Shown here one piece after another: positions 33,405-46,405 of a stretch of DNA of 64,000 nucleotides; position 1 is the first letter of the stretch, and the number at the start of each line of letters is the position of its first letter. Origin of the DNA: Pyrenochaeta sp. MPI-SDFR-AT-0127 (Eukaryota; Ascomycota; Dothideomycetes; Pleosporales; Cucurbitariaceae); NCBI GenBank assembly GCA_020747015.1, contig JAGTJM010000036.1, positions 186,001 through 250,000 on the forward strand. The letters run 5' to 3'. The notes beneath the pieces are model-generated. The model had not been told where the DNA came from and did not search any database. It saw only the letters and a program-made list of their open reading frames with translations. The position numbers were made by a program, and so were the translations under genes.

Positions 33405-36400
33405 AGAATTTTAAGAGGACGTGGCAGGGTGACTCAGGATGTTCAAGTCACTCGTAGGTTGCCAGAGCTCGAGTTTTAATCAGTGTCGGGCGGCCAAGCC
33501 CCACCATTCAGGTGTTCCAACCACCCGAGAGAGTGTATGAAGTTTCATCGCCAGATAGACTCTGCAGAACGGGCTAGCCACATGTGCCGGAAGTGGGTGT
33601 ACACACTATCAAGGCAGCCGTGAGGGCTGAAGTGGCACGCGGGTGATGTGCCGTCCGTGCTGACCCCTACCCGGGGAGCAATATCATTTGGTCCGTCAGA
33701 CCAATATATGAAGTGATATTGTCATTGTTCGTACCGTCTACGCTCCTATCATAGGTGGTACCGGCGTGAATAGGGCCCCACTCGAGGTACACCCACAGAT
33801 CTGACGATCCCCCAAACAGGCTATCCCGTGTAGATGCTTCGATATCTTTTCTAGAAGGCCGATCATCTGCCGGCTGGAATCTAACTACGTCAACCTCACA
33901 GGAGTTATCTGGAGATTGACTACCGAGAGCGCATAACTCAGCGCTGGGCACAAAAAGGAATCGAAATATACCCCAAGCTCCATATCACTTCTCAAACTCG
34001 TCGAGATGTGTCCCATAGCCTGGTCATTGGGATGTGCGACGGGCGCTCAGAGATTCATTCAGGCAAATTGGGGCTCTGCATCCCCCGGTCCGACGTCCGA
34101 CGAGTGATTGCTGAGTTCCCCACGTGCCATTGCGTCAAGGTGCAGCAGCCAAAATCCGGGGTTAATTTGGATAAAGGCAGCTGGAATGGAGATTGCCTTA
34201 TCAGCTCATATTACTGAGCTGTCATCTTGTATTTTGTCCTGATTCGGCATGATCTCATCGTACAGTGCACGCAGGTGTCTTGTCAGATTGGGCATTTGGT
34301 GGTATGAGGATGCAGCGACTTAATAATCTATACATATATGAATTAGGAAATTCCAGCTCCCGAGTGTATCTTGGCACCTTACCTGTTCCCGGTTACCGGC
34401 AGCTGGACCAGAGCCGCGCTCATTTCATGCCCCATCGCCCGTGCCGTGGCTTTGTAGGCGCACACTTCATGTGCGCATTCCACAATGGCTCGCACGTATT
34501 GGCTCCACGAGTCGGGCAGTGGGTTGTACAATAAGTAGTCATATATTGTATTGGTGGGCGAGGCCACTCGTATCTGAGATTGGGCAGCGAAGACATCATG
34601 TGAGCAGAAAAGCGTGTACTTCGCGTCAACGTAGGGCACTTTGGTGCGCTAGGCTCGGCAGCCAGTTGAAACGCTGGGTCGAGTAACTAGCGGCTAGCCC
34701 CTATCAAGTTAGACTACCTTGTCTACTAATCTCGGTGCCGGTGGGCGACTTACATTGCAAGGATTTCAGGCTTAACCTTGGGGTCCGATCCTCCGGATGC
34801 CAATACGGTTAGTTTGGTGCGATCGAACGCGCTACCCAGTCGATGTCAGGCATCGGCCCGGCATACATGCCAGATACTTTTACCTCCGACCACATTTTGC
34901 GGGCATGGAGAAGGCTGCAGGGGTAAAGTAGCCATGTGACAAAGGTTGAATACGATCCAGCTACAAGTGATCTGTGTGTGGTGTCAGCCCGATATCCATA
35001 GACCTCCACTTCTACAAACACGACTCATAGAGTGCATCTCCGATCGGTCTTTTGCAATGCAGCAATGAAATGAAGCTAAAGGATCGGAGGACCTGAAACA
35101 TCGCACGTGAGTGCTGTTTGGCATGGCATATGGCTACTATGACGCATTTCGGGAATCTTCCCGTTCTTCCGAGTTTGTCTGGCAATTTCCTGCCTCAGTC
35201 CTCCTTGAAAAGACGACAACTGCTCTGTATCGACCGTTGCCATCATCTCATCTCCGATCATATCAGATTCCAACATCACCATCGGGCATCGCTCCCCCAC
35301 ACTTGTATTCTCGCCTTGCTTTCCCGAGCCCGTATCCGCTCTTATTTCCTAGTAAGGATTCCGACTACACACTCTCCGTTCCTGAAAGGAATAAGATGAC
35401 TGAGGCTGTGGGCGCCACAAGATTTAATCCAGGAAGTGATTGGCATTGAACCCATTGTCCGTGTAGGTGTGGGCTGTGTAGAGGTGTGTCTTCAACACCA
35501 GGAAATCAATCCCGAGCACGGAGCATCTCGTAATTCTGGGGCGCATCGGCCATTTAGTGGATCGTTAGAACATCATGGTGGAGAAAAACTCTCCGTAAGC
35601 TTGGGGCAGTACCGGAGAACACATCCTATTTGATGCAGAGAGAAGGCACAGCGGCACTAAAGCATGCACTCATTGCTTCCTGCAGCAACCAATATGTAAA
35701 CGATAATCCTCGCCATGGACAAAATCTTGAGCTGGAGCTTTGACAAACTTTTGCGTCTACCACACCTCAGCGACCTGATAGAAAGAGGTGGTGTTGCTTG
35801 TTCAAAAAGGTGCTGAAAATGCAGATCAGTTGTATTGCATCATTCTTCTCCGTTGACTCGCATTACCGGCCCGAATTTGTGTCTGAATAACGCCAAATCG
35901 CTTAAAGCCTTGGAAAGCGAGCTCAACATTGATTCATGACGTCCCAGTAGTGTTGGCTTTATCATAAAACTCTTTACTCTAGTCGATCAAAGCTCACTCT
36001 CACAATAAAGTTCTGGTGCTCACGCCAACAGACTTGAAAAGTGGATTTTAGGCAAAGCTGGCAAAATTGTATGTACTCCACTTCGTAACAGATCTGGAAT
36101 TTCGGTGTCGCAATTTTGGATGGAAAGTTATAGACTTGCTGCCTGCTGTCATGCTATGGGATGTGATGCATTTCTATTAGAAAGGTCTACAATAGTTGGA
36201 ATGTGGTGGTGAACGAGTGTCTGGGAGAAGCAATTAGCGTGGGGGTTGCCCGTAATCTGGAACTCTTTAAAGTTGAAACTAGCTCAAACACTCCATGCTT
36301 GATTTTCTCGCATCACGGTCGTTGGTTCCTGGCTAAATACAGCAACTAAGCGCCGTTAATAACGAAGTGGGGCTTTTAATTATGAGCGACCAGAGCCTCA

Positions 36401-37651
36401 TCCACGTCAGTATTGGCAAAGGTCTCATATATAAGATTGGGCAATTACGCGCTAATATCAAATTACTTCCTGCTCGTTCGGCCTTCCTTGAAATGTACCT
36501 ACGTACCCATAATTAGGTCCGTGCCAGTAAGGGACATTGGCCGTTATATATCATTGCATTTTTTTTATCGCATTCCTTGGACCAGCCTGATCTTGCCCGC
36601 AAGATTTGCTAGTACTACTTTCCTAACGTTCAGTGCTTATCGCAGCAAACCGTTATGAACCAAATCCACTTTGACCACATGCCTGACTTGTTAATGTCTC
36701 ATTTATGGGTGGTTGAATTAGAACAATGCTATAGACGACAATGGTACAGGTTTACTTGCTACGCTTAAAGCCTCTGGTCGAATATCATGATTGATTTGAT
36801 GCGTCCAAATGAAAAAGTGAGCCACAGCTTATGATGTATACTAATCTTCTAACATTCACAAGATCAATGGGACCTGTAAAATGCACGCTGTTGCTTTTGT
36901 ACACTTGCAAAATGGTTGATAAAGACACCAATAAACTGTGATACAAAGTGGGTAAGGAAAGCATCACGTTCGCCCAAAACCTTTCTTTCTCCAAGTAACT
37001 GAATATCAATTTTATCCTATTCTGCCTCTATACATCAATAAAATGGGTGCTTTTTAGCGGAAATTTAAAGGTGAAGGCGTAATCGTGCTTTGGTAAAAGG
37101 TAGCCGAGTCAAAACAGTTCTCATATTGGCAAGATGGGCTAAATAAAAGTTAGAAGTCTCGGGCACGGATTCTAACAAATGGTCGAATAAAGATCATATA
37201 TGACTACTAGCAGTATATGTTTGCGTCATGCCCTTACTTTGCACACGGTATCTTTTCAGTTTGTTAAAGGACGAAGTTTTCCGACACTGAACAGAACTCT
37301 GAGAAAGTATTCAAGGCTGGTTCAATCTATCAATAAATCTTTGTAGGATGATTCAATTGGCGCATCCAGGATTGCGACTCAACGGTTTGATTGCTCCAGT
37401 CTCCTCGAATCAAAAATTTGCGCATCTAATGATTATGTAAACAAATAGTGATTAGAATAGCTTTATTATGCAAATTTTATCTGGCGGAGTTAGTAACACA
37501 ACTTTCTAGTCAGAAGTTCACGATAAATGCGGTTTAGGATAAGTATAGATGCAGATGTAATTAAGACAAAGTAGACTTCAGGAACTTTTGGCTCTAAGGA
37601 TTATTTAAAGTGTATCTTATATTATTGGTGCAAACAAGGCGACCAAAAATC
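33405..37651. other. Gene-poor AT-rich stretch
   Basis: No intact gene is recognisable. At 34.38-35.02 kb the minus strand has protein-like segments with splice-like signals that I could not assemble (listed separately). The remainder, especially 35.6-37.6 kb, has only very short frames. Confidence 0.4.
34379..35021 (-). other. Possible gene relic or unassembled exons
   Basis: Minus-strand segments read like protein in changing frames: GSYSTFVTWLLYPC near 34.95 kb, TKLTVLASGGSDPKVKPEIL near 34.78 kb, and DAKYTLFCSHDVFAAQ near 34.6 kb. CTGAC/CTAAC branch-like and GTAAGT donor-like signals lie between them. Single stops interrupt the last block. I recognise no family. It may be a decayed gene or an intact one I cannot splice. 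Confidence 0.22.
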
Positions 37652-38772
37652 TCAGAGTTTTGTCACACGTGAAATGAAGCCTTCAATATGTATCTCTGGG
37701 CTAGACTTGACATTGCTTGTTTTTAGTCGCTCATCGACTGGAAGCAGTAAGCTAAAAGAATCACCTGTGAATACACGAAAATTCATGAAACTGCATGGAA
37801 AAGTACAGTGAGAAGAAGCTTGAAGCCGCAGTAATTCTATATCAAGATTACCGAGCCACATGCCGCTGCTCACGAATGTCAACCAACCAATTATCAATCT
37901 AGGAAGAGCTGCCTTTGGTCTCAGATCATTGTTTCCCAATGGTCGCCACAACTGAAAAAGCGACACAGTCCCTTGGTTTTCTAGATTAAGGCAGTTATAT
38001 TGCCTCTGACACTCGGTACCAGATGGCCCCACACAGCCCTTCCCCACGAATGCAATCAGCAAAGCACTCACCTCAGGCCCCACGAGGACTTTGTCGATCC
38101 GAACATCGAATGACACGCCCTGCAATCTAGGTGGTACAGAGACTTCGGCACATTCTGTTGAAAGTCATCTCAGCTGTGTAAAGTCAAATGCCCCTACACG
38201 TATGGAGATGTGCAGATGTGCATGCCATTTTAACATAGGAGTACAGCCTTTTATGAAAATGAAGGTCTGATTTCTGGAGCAAAGATCAGGACCTGTAGCG
38301 CCAATCAGGTAGGAATATTCCACCGCCTCTTCATTGCACAGCAAATCTTGGGGCCAGAATCTACCGACAGGTTTCCATCTCGTCCCCTCTTTGATTAAGA
38401 TGGTGTCTTACCATGTCGCAGTGGAGTGGCGAGCTTGGGCGTCCCATTCCTCCGATATGCAAGTAAATCAAAATTGAAGGAATTGGACCACCGGAACGGA
38501 GTATGGATGTTCATTAACATCGAAAGCTTCGCGCATGATCTGAACGGTCTCGACTGATGAAATCGATAAAATGTTGTTAAATGCCCCGGAGGGATTGTTT
38601 TTGGTTCATGTAACGTCAATCTCATGTTGAAAGCCAGTAAAATTCCCGGTGTGACTAGTAGTTCAATTGACACAATATGTGCCTTGACCTGTGCTGCGAT
38701 CTTTAAGCGAAGAAAGCCAGTGTCAAATAATCTGACCTTTGAAATCGACGCGAAAGCCAACAGAAATAGTCA
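37652..38772 (-). pseudogene. Decayed gene of unknown family
   Basis: On the minus strand one frame reads as continuous protein from about 38590 to 37652: SSVETVQIMREAFDVNEHPY, WKPVGRFWPQDLLCNEEAVE, IGATGPDLCSRNQTF, VSFDVRIDKVLVGPEVSALL. It is broken by TGA at 38468-38470, TAA at 38408-38410 and TGA at 38165-38167 (the last could be inside a small intron). Upstream, 38600-38760 reads as protein in another frame (RLFDTGFLRLKIAAQ, VSIELLVTPGILLAF), so a frameshift lies near 38.59 kb by a GGGG run. A GGTGAGT donor-like signal at about 38.79 kb follows a short possible first exon. I do not recognise the family; hydrophobic segments suggest a membrane protein. Confidence 0.55.
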
Positions 38773-38829
38773 TACAGCTTTATAACTCACCCGAGAAGCA
38801 TGATCTGTAACTCTTTTTGTAGCTAGGCG

Positions 38830-40450
38830 CACCTCCGCATGGAATTTGGAACGCACTATCCACCTACTGCGCGAGATGTCACGCAACATTCACACAACCC
38901 GTCAAAAACCTGGTCTTGAAGTTCAAGTGCGCTGATACTGGCTTTCCACATTGCTCTGGATGATTTATTTCCTGTATCATTACAACGACTAAGGAACTTG
39001 TACGTCAGTCGAAGTCCGCTGTGTATCTACAGTAGCACTTATCATCAACCATGACACTCAACTGACTCGATGTCCGCGCAAGCAATAGTCTATCTAGGCT
39101 GTTATCTTTCAGTAATCTGTAGATTTTTCCCACGTAAGTTGCTGTCATCGTGCTCATTGAGCGGTTCATCGCTGATACTTCTACTTGTGAGATAGACAAC
39201 TATTCGTGTTACAAGGAGAACGATGTACCGGACTGTGCGTGGATGTCACTCGTCCAGACCTGAGCAAGGCTTCTTCGAATAGAAGTAATCCGTCAAGACA
39301 CACGAGATGGGTGGTATCCTATAAACATAAGATCTTTGCAAAGTATGCGATCGCCCCCAAGGAATGTGATGCGTCCTTCCCAGCGGCCGAGGAATACTGC
39401 TTGTCTGGTATGGCCAACGAATTTCCATTAACCAAATAGTTTTAGACTCCTCATACCCTAACTCAGTATATTAGAGCTCGCTTGTGCTGAGAATCTCTTT
39501 CCGCTCCCGGCCATCCTATGTTCACATTCCCGAAACTCCACTATCTGACTCCTCCAACCTGATCACCCATAACTCCTCCACCAAGATAGTACCTGTATCA
39601 GCAAAGCTATCATCATAAGTGATTGATAAAACTTGAATCTGTTGTATGATGTGGAAGCTACAGGTTATGAAACGTCCTTGGCTACTGAAAGAATACCGTC
39701 GATACTTTCTGTAACAAGCCTCCAAAGCGTTACATGAGAATAGGGGCACGGTACGTGCTCCAGCACAAGATAAGGGCTACTAAGATAGTGTTAGACCTAC
39801 CTCTAATACTACCCTAAATAGGACTATTACTCCTCTCCTCTATATATAGAAAGGAATTCTTAGTAGTAGATACTAGGATAAGTTCTTCTTATCCTTTTAT
39901 ACTAGGCTTATAGGAATAGAGGATCTTCTTAGGTATTTAATATAGTATATACTCCTATATAGCTTTAAGTTATATTAGATCCCTTTTAGAACCCTCTATT
40001 ACCTGTATTATTTTACTTTCTTTTATATAAGCTAGGACTAGTAGCGACTTAGAGTCTAGGTATACGACTGTAATAAGTAGTTTAAAACCACTAGAATACT
40101 TGTAATTGGTTTTGCAATCTATTATGAATGCATCATCTCAAGTTTTCTTATCAGCTCTTCATCCTTCACTTACATGACAACAACTCGAAATTCAAGAAGA
40201 TAGAACTTGATTATTAATGCAACTAGGTACTCTTCACTCTGACCCTTGTCTCATGTTGAGCTTGTTCTCTTTCTGCATTCTGGGCGTCTGCCCAAGGAGT
40301 TTTTGGTTCTAGTCCTCCTCATCTTGTACGATACACCTTCAAAAGAGGCAGTCTGCGTTGAGATTCAGGTACTCTCCTACACTCGCTATCGCTGCCGAGG
40401 CCATGTTTCTCCAAACACAACTGTGACTATAGAACTAACTCAACTTAAAT
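38830..40450. other. Gene-free region containing a TA-rich relic
   Basis: No gene is seen at 38.83-39.77 kb or 40.10-40.45 kb. The middle part is the TA-rich block described separately. Confidence 0.4.
39770..40090. repeat. TA-rich block, probable RIP-damaged repeat remnant
   Basis: About 320 bp are made almost entirely of short CTA, TAG, TATA and TTA words (for example CTCCTCTATATATAG). The composition resembles the decayed outer hAT at 7-8.7 kb and differs sharply from both flanks. No frame or terminal repeat survives. Heavy CpA-to-TpA mutation of an old transposable element is the likely origin. Confidence 0.45.
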
Positions 40451-41040
40451 CTATCGACTATTAAGTCCAATTTGATTGTTGTCTTGCCTTTCCCCACCCT
40501 GGCCTCGTTTATTCCAGTATTCAGAGCTGCAATTATCATAAGCACTATTTATTTATACAATTGAAGCTGTATGACATGGTCAGAATGAACTTACGGGACG
40601 AATACTATCCAGAGTACGAGTGACATTATCCAGAAAATTCCAACTATGGCGACAGCGAAAAATCCAGGAATCATGGAATATGCGGAGACGGCAAGGGCTG
40701 AGAAGAGAAATGCACCAAGCATTAGATTCTGTAACAAAATGGTCGAGAATATTGCCAGCGTGTCAAAACATTTCTTCCCGCCTTTGTTCAACGTCAGTAG
40801 TGCTAAAGAAAGACAGGATATTCCCATCGCTGAGATGAAGAGAAGCCATGCCCAGGCTAGGTAACTTTGCGCTTCGTTGTAGTCGAATGGCTTATGGGGT
40901 TCTTTGGGCAAGTTTAGGTTGTTAAGTTGCTGAATAATTACTTGAAATGTAATGGATGCCCCAAAGGTGGCAATGAAAATGCAGCCTTGGAAGAACTTCT
41001 GATGAAACTCAATAAACGATCCATCATAGTGTTGTGGCAT
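40451..41040 (-). CDS. Small four-helix membrane protein of unknown function
   Basis: An ATG-started minus-strand frame (41040-40595) contains four hydrophobic helices: FIATFGASITFQVII, AWAWLLFISAMGISCLSLALL, LQNLMLGAFLFSALAV and FFAVAIVGIFWIMSLVLWIVF. The frame appears to end in TAA at 40591-40593, but that stop overlaps a perfect GTAAGT donor at 40594. An acceptor at 40527 adds a short hydrophilic exon (40526-40451), giving 173 residues. Charged residues lie in the loops and both ends are hydrophilic. The start MPQHYDGSFIEFHQKFFQG is of a kind I associate with lineage-specific fungal membrane proteins, but I can assign no function. No signal peptide is evident. Confidence 0.66.
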
Positions 41041-42396
41041 GATGTCAAGGAGCGTTGATTTGACTAACTAGGACTGCTTCTGATTTATCAGGCATACCGC
41101 TCTGCATCGTATGTCGTCTTTGTCATTTCCAGACTCTGAGCGCACTAGCGTTTGTGGCTCCAATCCAAGCTAAACATCCCCTCAAAGGGTGGTGTGATTC
41201 CCCGCAATCTGTTAGTCAGGGCAATTATCTATTGGAAGGACCCAGTGTTCTTCATTCTACGCTGAAAGTTATCGCATACACTCGCAGTCACTGTATTTTC
41301 TGATTTTTGTACGGCGTTGAACTTGAGCCCCGCGTGTTTTCTCTGCTATGTGGCATAGGCTTGGCTCCTGTATTCCATTTCCACTAGATAATATTTGCAT
41401 CACTGCTAGACCGAAAAGCTACTTAGTTGAGCATCTTTTGTGGTTTCCTAGAGCTAGATCAGCTAAGTGACAAACCTGGGCAGCTGAGCGGCTGAGCAGC
41501 TGAGTAGGGCAGCTGAAGGATCGTTTTTATGCATCGTCTTATAAGCGCGCTAACAAATAGAGTCAGCCCGTAGGCTACTGCCTATGAAGAGCCTGACTGG
41601 TCTTGGTAGTAACTGGTACCAGACTAGGGGTTCGTCCTTGCATATGAGTGAGCCGAGGATCAAGGATTGAAACAGGACAGTGCAGATTGGCGGGGATCGT
41701 TAGCACGTTTAGAATGCTATGTAGTAAGAGGAAAAAGTTGTATTGCATCGCCTTGGAAGTTGAACATAATGAATTGAAAAAGCTACGCTTAATTTTAAAG
41801 ATCTTACTGCTCCTAGAGATCGAGGGGAGCAGGCAAAGCAGCGTGCTTTGTAGCTTCGTAGCGGGGTCTTCCGTGTCGGAGCGCGAAACGCCTCGACTTG
41901 GTAGCGCCAATCAACAACAAGAAAAGTATACTTCGACATGCAATAAAACAACAACGATGGCTGAAACTGGTGATCTAGCTTCAGAAATGAATGCTCTAAA
42001 ATCAAAACTAACTACTAATGATAGCGTTAACGTTGGATGTCAGCCATGCTTGTGCGAACTGTTCCTAGCTCCTTGCGATGCAGTCGTGATTCGGGTGATA
42101 ATTTAATACCTTTTTATGTTTTTGGAAGCTTATTCGAGTTCCATTTCAGCTTAGCATTTGCTTGGGATAAAAGCACCAAAAAGGTTATTTGGCCACGATT
42201 TGTCTTGTTTTGGCCTTGGATACAGGGGCTCGTACCTGGTGACAGTCTTCAGGCATGATACATCTTGTGTTTCCTAGTCGTGAAATCTATCCATACTCAT
42301 ACCTGATCGCCTATGATTATCCTCCACAATTTATGGCAAGACTGTAGGCCTCTCTTCTGTTTAGAGAGCCAAGAATGCTTCGTTTGATTCAAAAGC
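41041..42396. other. Intergenic, no gene recognised
   Basis: Frames up to 152 codons exist on the plus strand at 41.65-42.1 kb but do not look like protein, and the opposite strand is equally open. A small direct repeat of GCAGCTGAG(C/T)AG occurs at about 41.48-41.51 kb. Confidence 0.4.
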
Positions 42397-45300
42397 TCAC
42401 TCCAATACAAGCCCAGCATGCCCCATCAACACAAATGGTGCCCAGTAAAATGGGTGCTTGAAATTTACTCCCGAGTTGTGCATCTCGTTGATCACGTGTC
42501 CTACCGACTTTCTCAACCGGGTCGCTAATTCCTTGTCTATCAAGTTCCCTTTGTAGGCCTCGACACATTTCTTCCTTACATCCTCAAAAAGTACTACCGC
42601 TCCTGCGACATCTAACTCATATAGCTTTATTTGTGCATTGCGCCAGCATCGCGCGAGTGATTTGCTTCCCTTGTCTGTTTTGAACTCCTCGAAAAAAAGA
42701 AGCATAAGTAATGCGCTAGCTTCGTCGCTTACATTCCAGAGCCCTCCGAGGAAGGCGGTAGCACCTGACGCAAGCACAGCGTGTGAAAACCCCAGGAGGT
42801 CGTTACCGATGGACTCTTCGCCAACGCCAGAGACACATGCTTCGAAGATGATGAGGGTCGCATTCGAGTGCAGCTTAGCCAGGTCAAGGACTTTGAAAGG
42901 CGGGTGCAGAAGAATGGAGGACTCCCAAGCTGACTTAGTGTTTTGATTGCCGTGGGTTGCTATAAGCAAGATATCAGACTGCTCGTACATTTCGATGAAG
43001 TCGTCATGTGTGAATGCCTCGTTCGCGGCTTGAGGCCTGGCGTGGAAGCTACAAGCGATTTGTATGGTGGCAGATGTGGAGAGATCGAGGAAGCCGCCAT
43101 GGTAAGGATCAGGGTCTTTGTAGATTACGCTGAAATTTTTGCTGTTATGGTGTTTTTTCTCAACGAGGTATTGGAGAACCGAAAGGCTAGGAACTTGTGA
43201 GACGTCTTTAGTCATGAATAATGGTCTTCTTTTATGAATGAGTGCACAAAGAGGAAACTTGTTGAGAGATGGTGAAGGAATGAAGATGACATGTTCCTTA
43301 GTTTCGATGTATTGAGAAACTGGCTCAATGATCTCATCAGAGATTGCTTGGAGATGTTGGTTGCAGGTGGCTAGGGCGGGTAAGCTTGAGGAGCCAGGAT
43401 CTTTAACATCGCGAAAGAGTTTTGCGAACCGAAAGATATGCCTGCCCAATTGAAGGTCTGTTGTTTTCGAAGTGGAAATATTAATGATCCCTTGTGAGGT
43501 GATACACAGAATTATCAATCCTTCACGACTACTACTAATATGTAGCACTATCGCCGTCTCTGGAATGCTTTGATAAAGCTTCTCATTGGACTCTCGAACG
43601 GCGGCAGGCTCTGGCAAGAGCTTGAAAAGACTCGGCGACTCTAGAGCCTCTTTGAGCTCGCCGTACATCCGTTCTAGATATCTCTCTCGGCTTTCAGGCT
43701 CCTTGGCTATACGATCTTGTGACTTGAGCTCGGTAGTGTCCTTCGTCGTGCTCTTTTTTTCTTTGAGCCTCAATTGATAAGAGTAATTTGACCAATTTTT
43801 GAATTCTTGAGGTGCGAGTTTTTGGACGATCAGAAGATCCAATAATGTGCGAGATCTCCCGAGCTCCAGGAACCTAAGGCCTTGATCCTTCCATTCAGCG
43901 GGCGCCAAGGTCCATCGTTGAGAAGGACCACAAGAGCTATCGTGTGCTTCAGAGAATTCGAAGGCAACTCTAGCCATCCCAATGAACAGTTCTCCCGAGG
44001 ATACAGTTGACAAGATGTCTCGGCGATCTTTGATGTCTGCGAGCTGTTGACGATTCGTCTCAACAACATGGAATGCGCTCAAGTACCATTCAAGCGCTCG
44101 CCCAATGTCTCCATTCTGCTCCAATATACAAGCTATATGAACCATATTACACCATATATCAGGATCGTCGGAATTTTCCATATCATCCAAGCTTATTGCT
44201 TCTCGCACTAGCATGTCCTGGACTCTAGATATGCCGCGATTCCAGTCTTTCGCAGCAAAGCACAACGAAATCGCCGTGTAAAGTTTCTGGCGTTCTCTAG
44301 TAGCTAGAATCTCTTTGATCTGCTCATTCACGCCACTCAGCTCTAGAAGTGCTCGTCCTGTGCCACCGAAGCTCATTGACAGGATCCGGGTGATGGTTTC
44401 TCTTGCCCTATCAAAATCTTCAAGGTACTGAAAAACAGCAGTTTTTATTACATCAATTTCATCGGAGAGGATTGAGGATCTTTCCAGTTCTTCCAAAAAA
44501 TCTGTCAGATGTTTCTCAGCAGCATCTATATCATTGTTGATGACGAGCTCATGTCGACGGCGTCGGATGGCGTCTTCATACTTTTGGCGCAAAGAATCGA
44601 TGCTTTTGTTCCCTGCAATAAGCAACTGCAGTCCTGCTATCATTGATTGGTCAAAGCCACTGAGAGGCATTGACTGCAGCATGGCTACAATTGGAGATGC
44701 TCCAAGTAGACGCGAAGACTGATTGATGGATGACGAGCTTTCATCCTGCGTCGAACTTCCGTTTTGTGTGTTCTGCGTAGAGGTATCGACTTCTGAATCG
44801 AGACGATTGAAGTCAGTGATACAAAGAGTACGTTTACCTTGCAGCATCTCAAGGTCGGTAAAGCCACGTCTGCTCCTGATCTTCGTGAGAGATGCGCAAG
44901 TTTTCAACTTGACCCTTGAGACTATCAAAGTATGTTACAGTGAGCTCAAGAAGCTTGCGGCCGTGTTTGACATGCTTCATCGCCACTGGGATATTTCCTT
45001 TTCGTCGATGGAATCTAGCCGATGCTGCGACGGCATGAAGCTCGAGATACGGGTCATCTAGACCCCTAAAGCAGACTGTAGCGCAGGCACACAACGCAAG
45101 AACTTCCTGCGCTCGTGATTCATCCAAAGCTAGTTTTTTGGCAAGCCTTAGATGCATCATCCCGATGAATTCACCTGTACAAGTATTTCCGGTGCACTTG
45201 CTAGTAAACCCAATGTCGAAGCAGAGTTCCAAGGCTGTAGTAATGTCCCTGAGGATAATATTGCAAGTGGCGAGATGGCCCTTGACTATCAAGCTGTTGG

Positions 45301-46405
45301 TAATATCGCCCTCAAATAACTCTTTTGCGGCTTTCAGATGATCTTTTGCAGATTGTACAAAGTGTTGCTCCGATTTTGCGTCCTTGTGTGTACGCTCCAC
45401 TATAGCATCCGCAATATCAAGACAGGCATACCGTAGAAGGACGGCTGCCCTTCCTCTCTCTGACCCACCCGCCTCGAAGAGGAAGTGAGCTTGCTGGTAG
45501 CACTGTATTGCTTCTGCGTCTCGCTTAAGAGGAAATCTCTGTTCCTTCTTGTCCCACATATCGTTGGCCCAGCCAATTTCACGGACTACAGAGACCAGAT
45601 TTAGAGCGAATGGGCTTGTGAAGGGAGGTGAGAGAATGGCGTCCCCCAGTTGTATCTGACAATTAGCCGCCGCAATGAGATCCCCTCTCTCAAGGACACT
45701 CCCATATATGCTCCATATCGAACTTCGAGCATTGCTAGCGTCCCCAGCCAGTAGATATTGCAGTGTCAATTTGTGAAGATAACTGGCGATACTCTGAAAG
45801 TTATTTTCGCCTTCAGGCTGTCTCACGTCGTCCCAAAAATTTCTATCCTCTCGGAAAAGGACGATCGAATGGTTTTTAAAGTATTGGGGGTGTTCTGGGA
45901 ATGCGCTTATCCAGAGTTCATTCAAAAAGCTCCTGCATGAACGTAAGACGTCTGCTTCGAACTTTTCAAGCTGAGAGAGCCCTTGGTTTCCTCTTTCAGA
46001 CCTCTTGCGTATGACCCGGGCACATAAGGCCGGTATTCCTATGTCTCTAACAATGGCTGGGCCCGAGTCCCTATCAACACGGAATCGAAGAAGAGGCGGG
46101 ACGTTTTGCATGCATCGAATGTGAACTTCGTAGGCAGCACAACGAGAAAGTAGAGAGTTGTCATTGTTTGATTGAGCGATTCTGGAGAGTTGACCTAGAT
46201 AGCTATTTGCGTTAGTGAAGTCGCCGCAAATAGAGAAGTAGACGGCCTGAGCCAATAAAAGTCCAGATTTGGCATTCATTTGGTCGTTTGCAGACATTTG
46301 TACTTCTAGTGCAGCAATACGCTCTCTGGCAGCCTTCAAATTGGTCCGATAGTCATCAGCGAAGACAGTGCCATCGAACAACTCGGTCAGATGTGTGAAA
46401 TCCAT
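42397..46405 (-). CDS. Large helical-repeat protein with C-terminal CHAT caspase-like protease domain
   Basis: Two long minus-strand frames form what looks like one gene of about 1340 residues. The N-terminal part (46405-44849, 518 codons from ATG) is almost all alpha-helical with TPR-like pairs (AQAVYFSICGDFTNANSYLG, AIQCYQQAHFLFEAG, HLKAAKELFEGD). The C-terminal part (to 42397) continues helical and ends in a CHAT domain. Its catalytic His is in LLIATHGNQN (about 42.95 kb), and its Cys is in IIFEACVSGVGEES (about 42.84 kb), followed by LASGATAFLGGLWNVSDEAS. CHAT peptidases belong to the caspase/separase clan and cut target proteins. The second frame is offset by one base; the switch must fall near 44.85-44.90 kb, where a 45-nt intron (44837-44793) also lies. 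This is a real frameshift, an error, or two abutting genes (the first frame stops 1 nt before an ATG of the second). It is divergent from a gasdermin-like gene. Confidence 0.8.
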
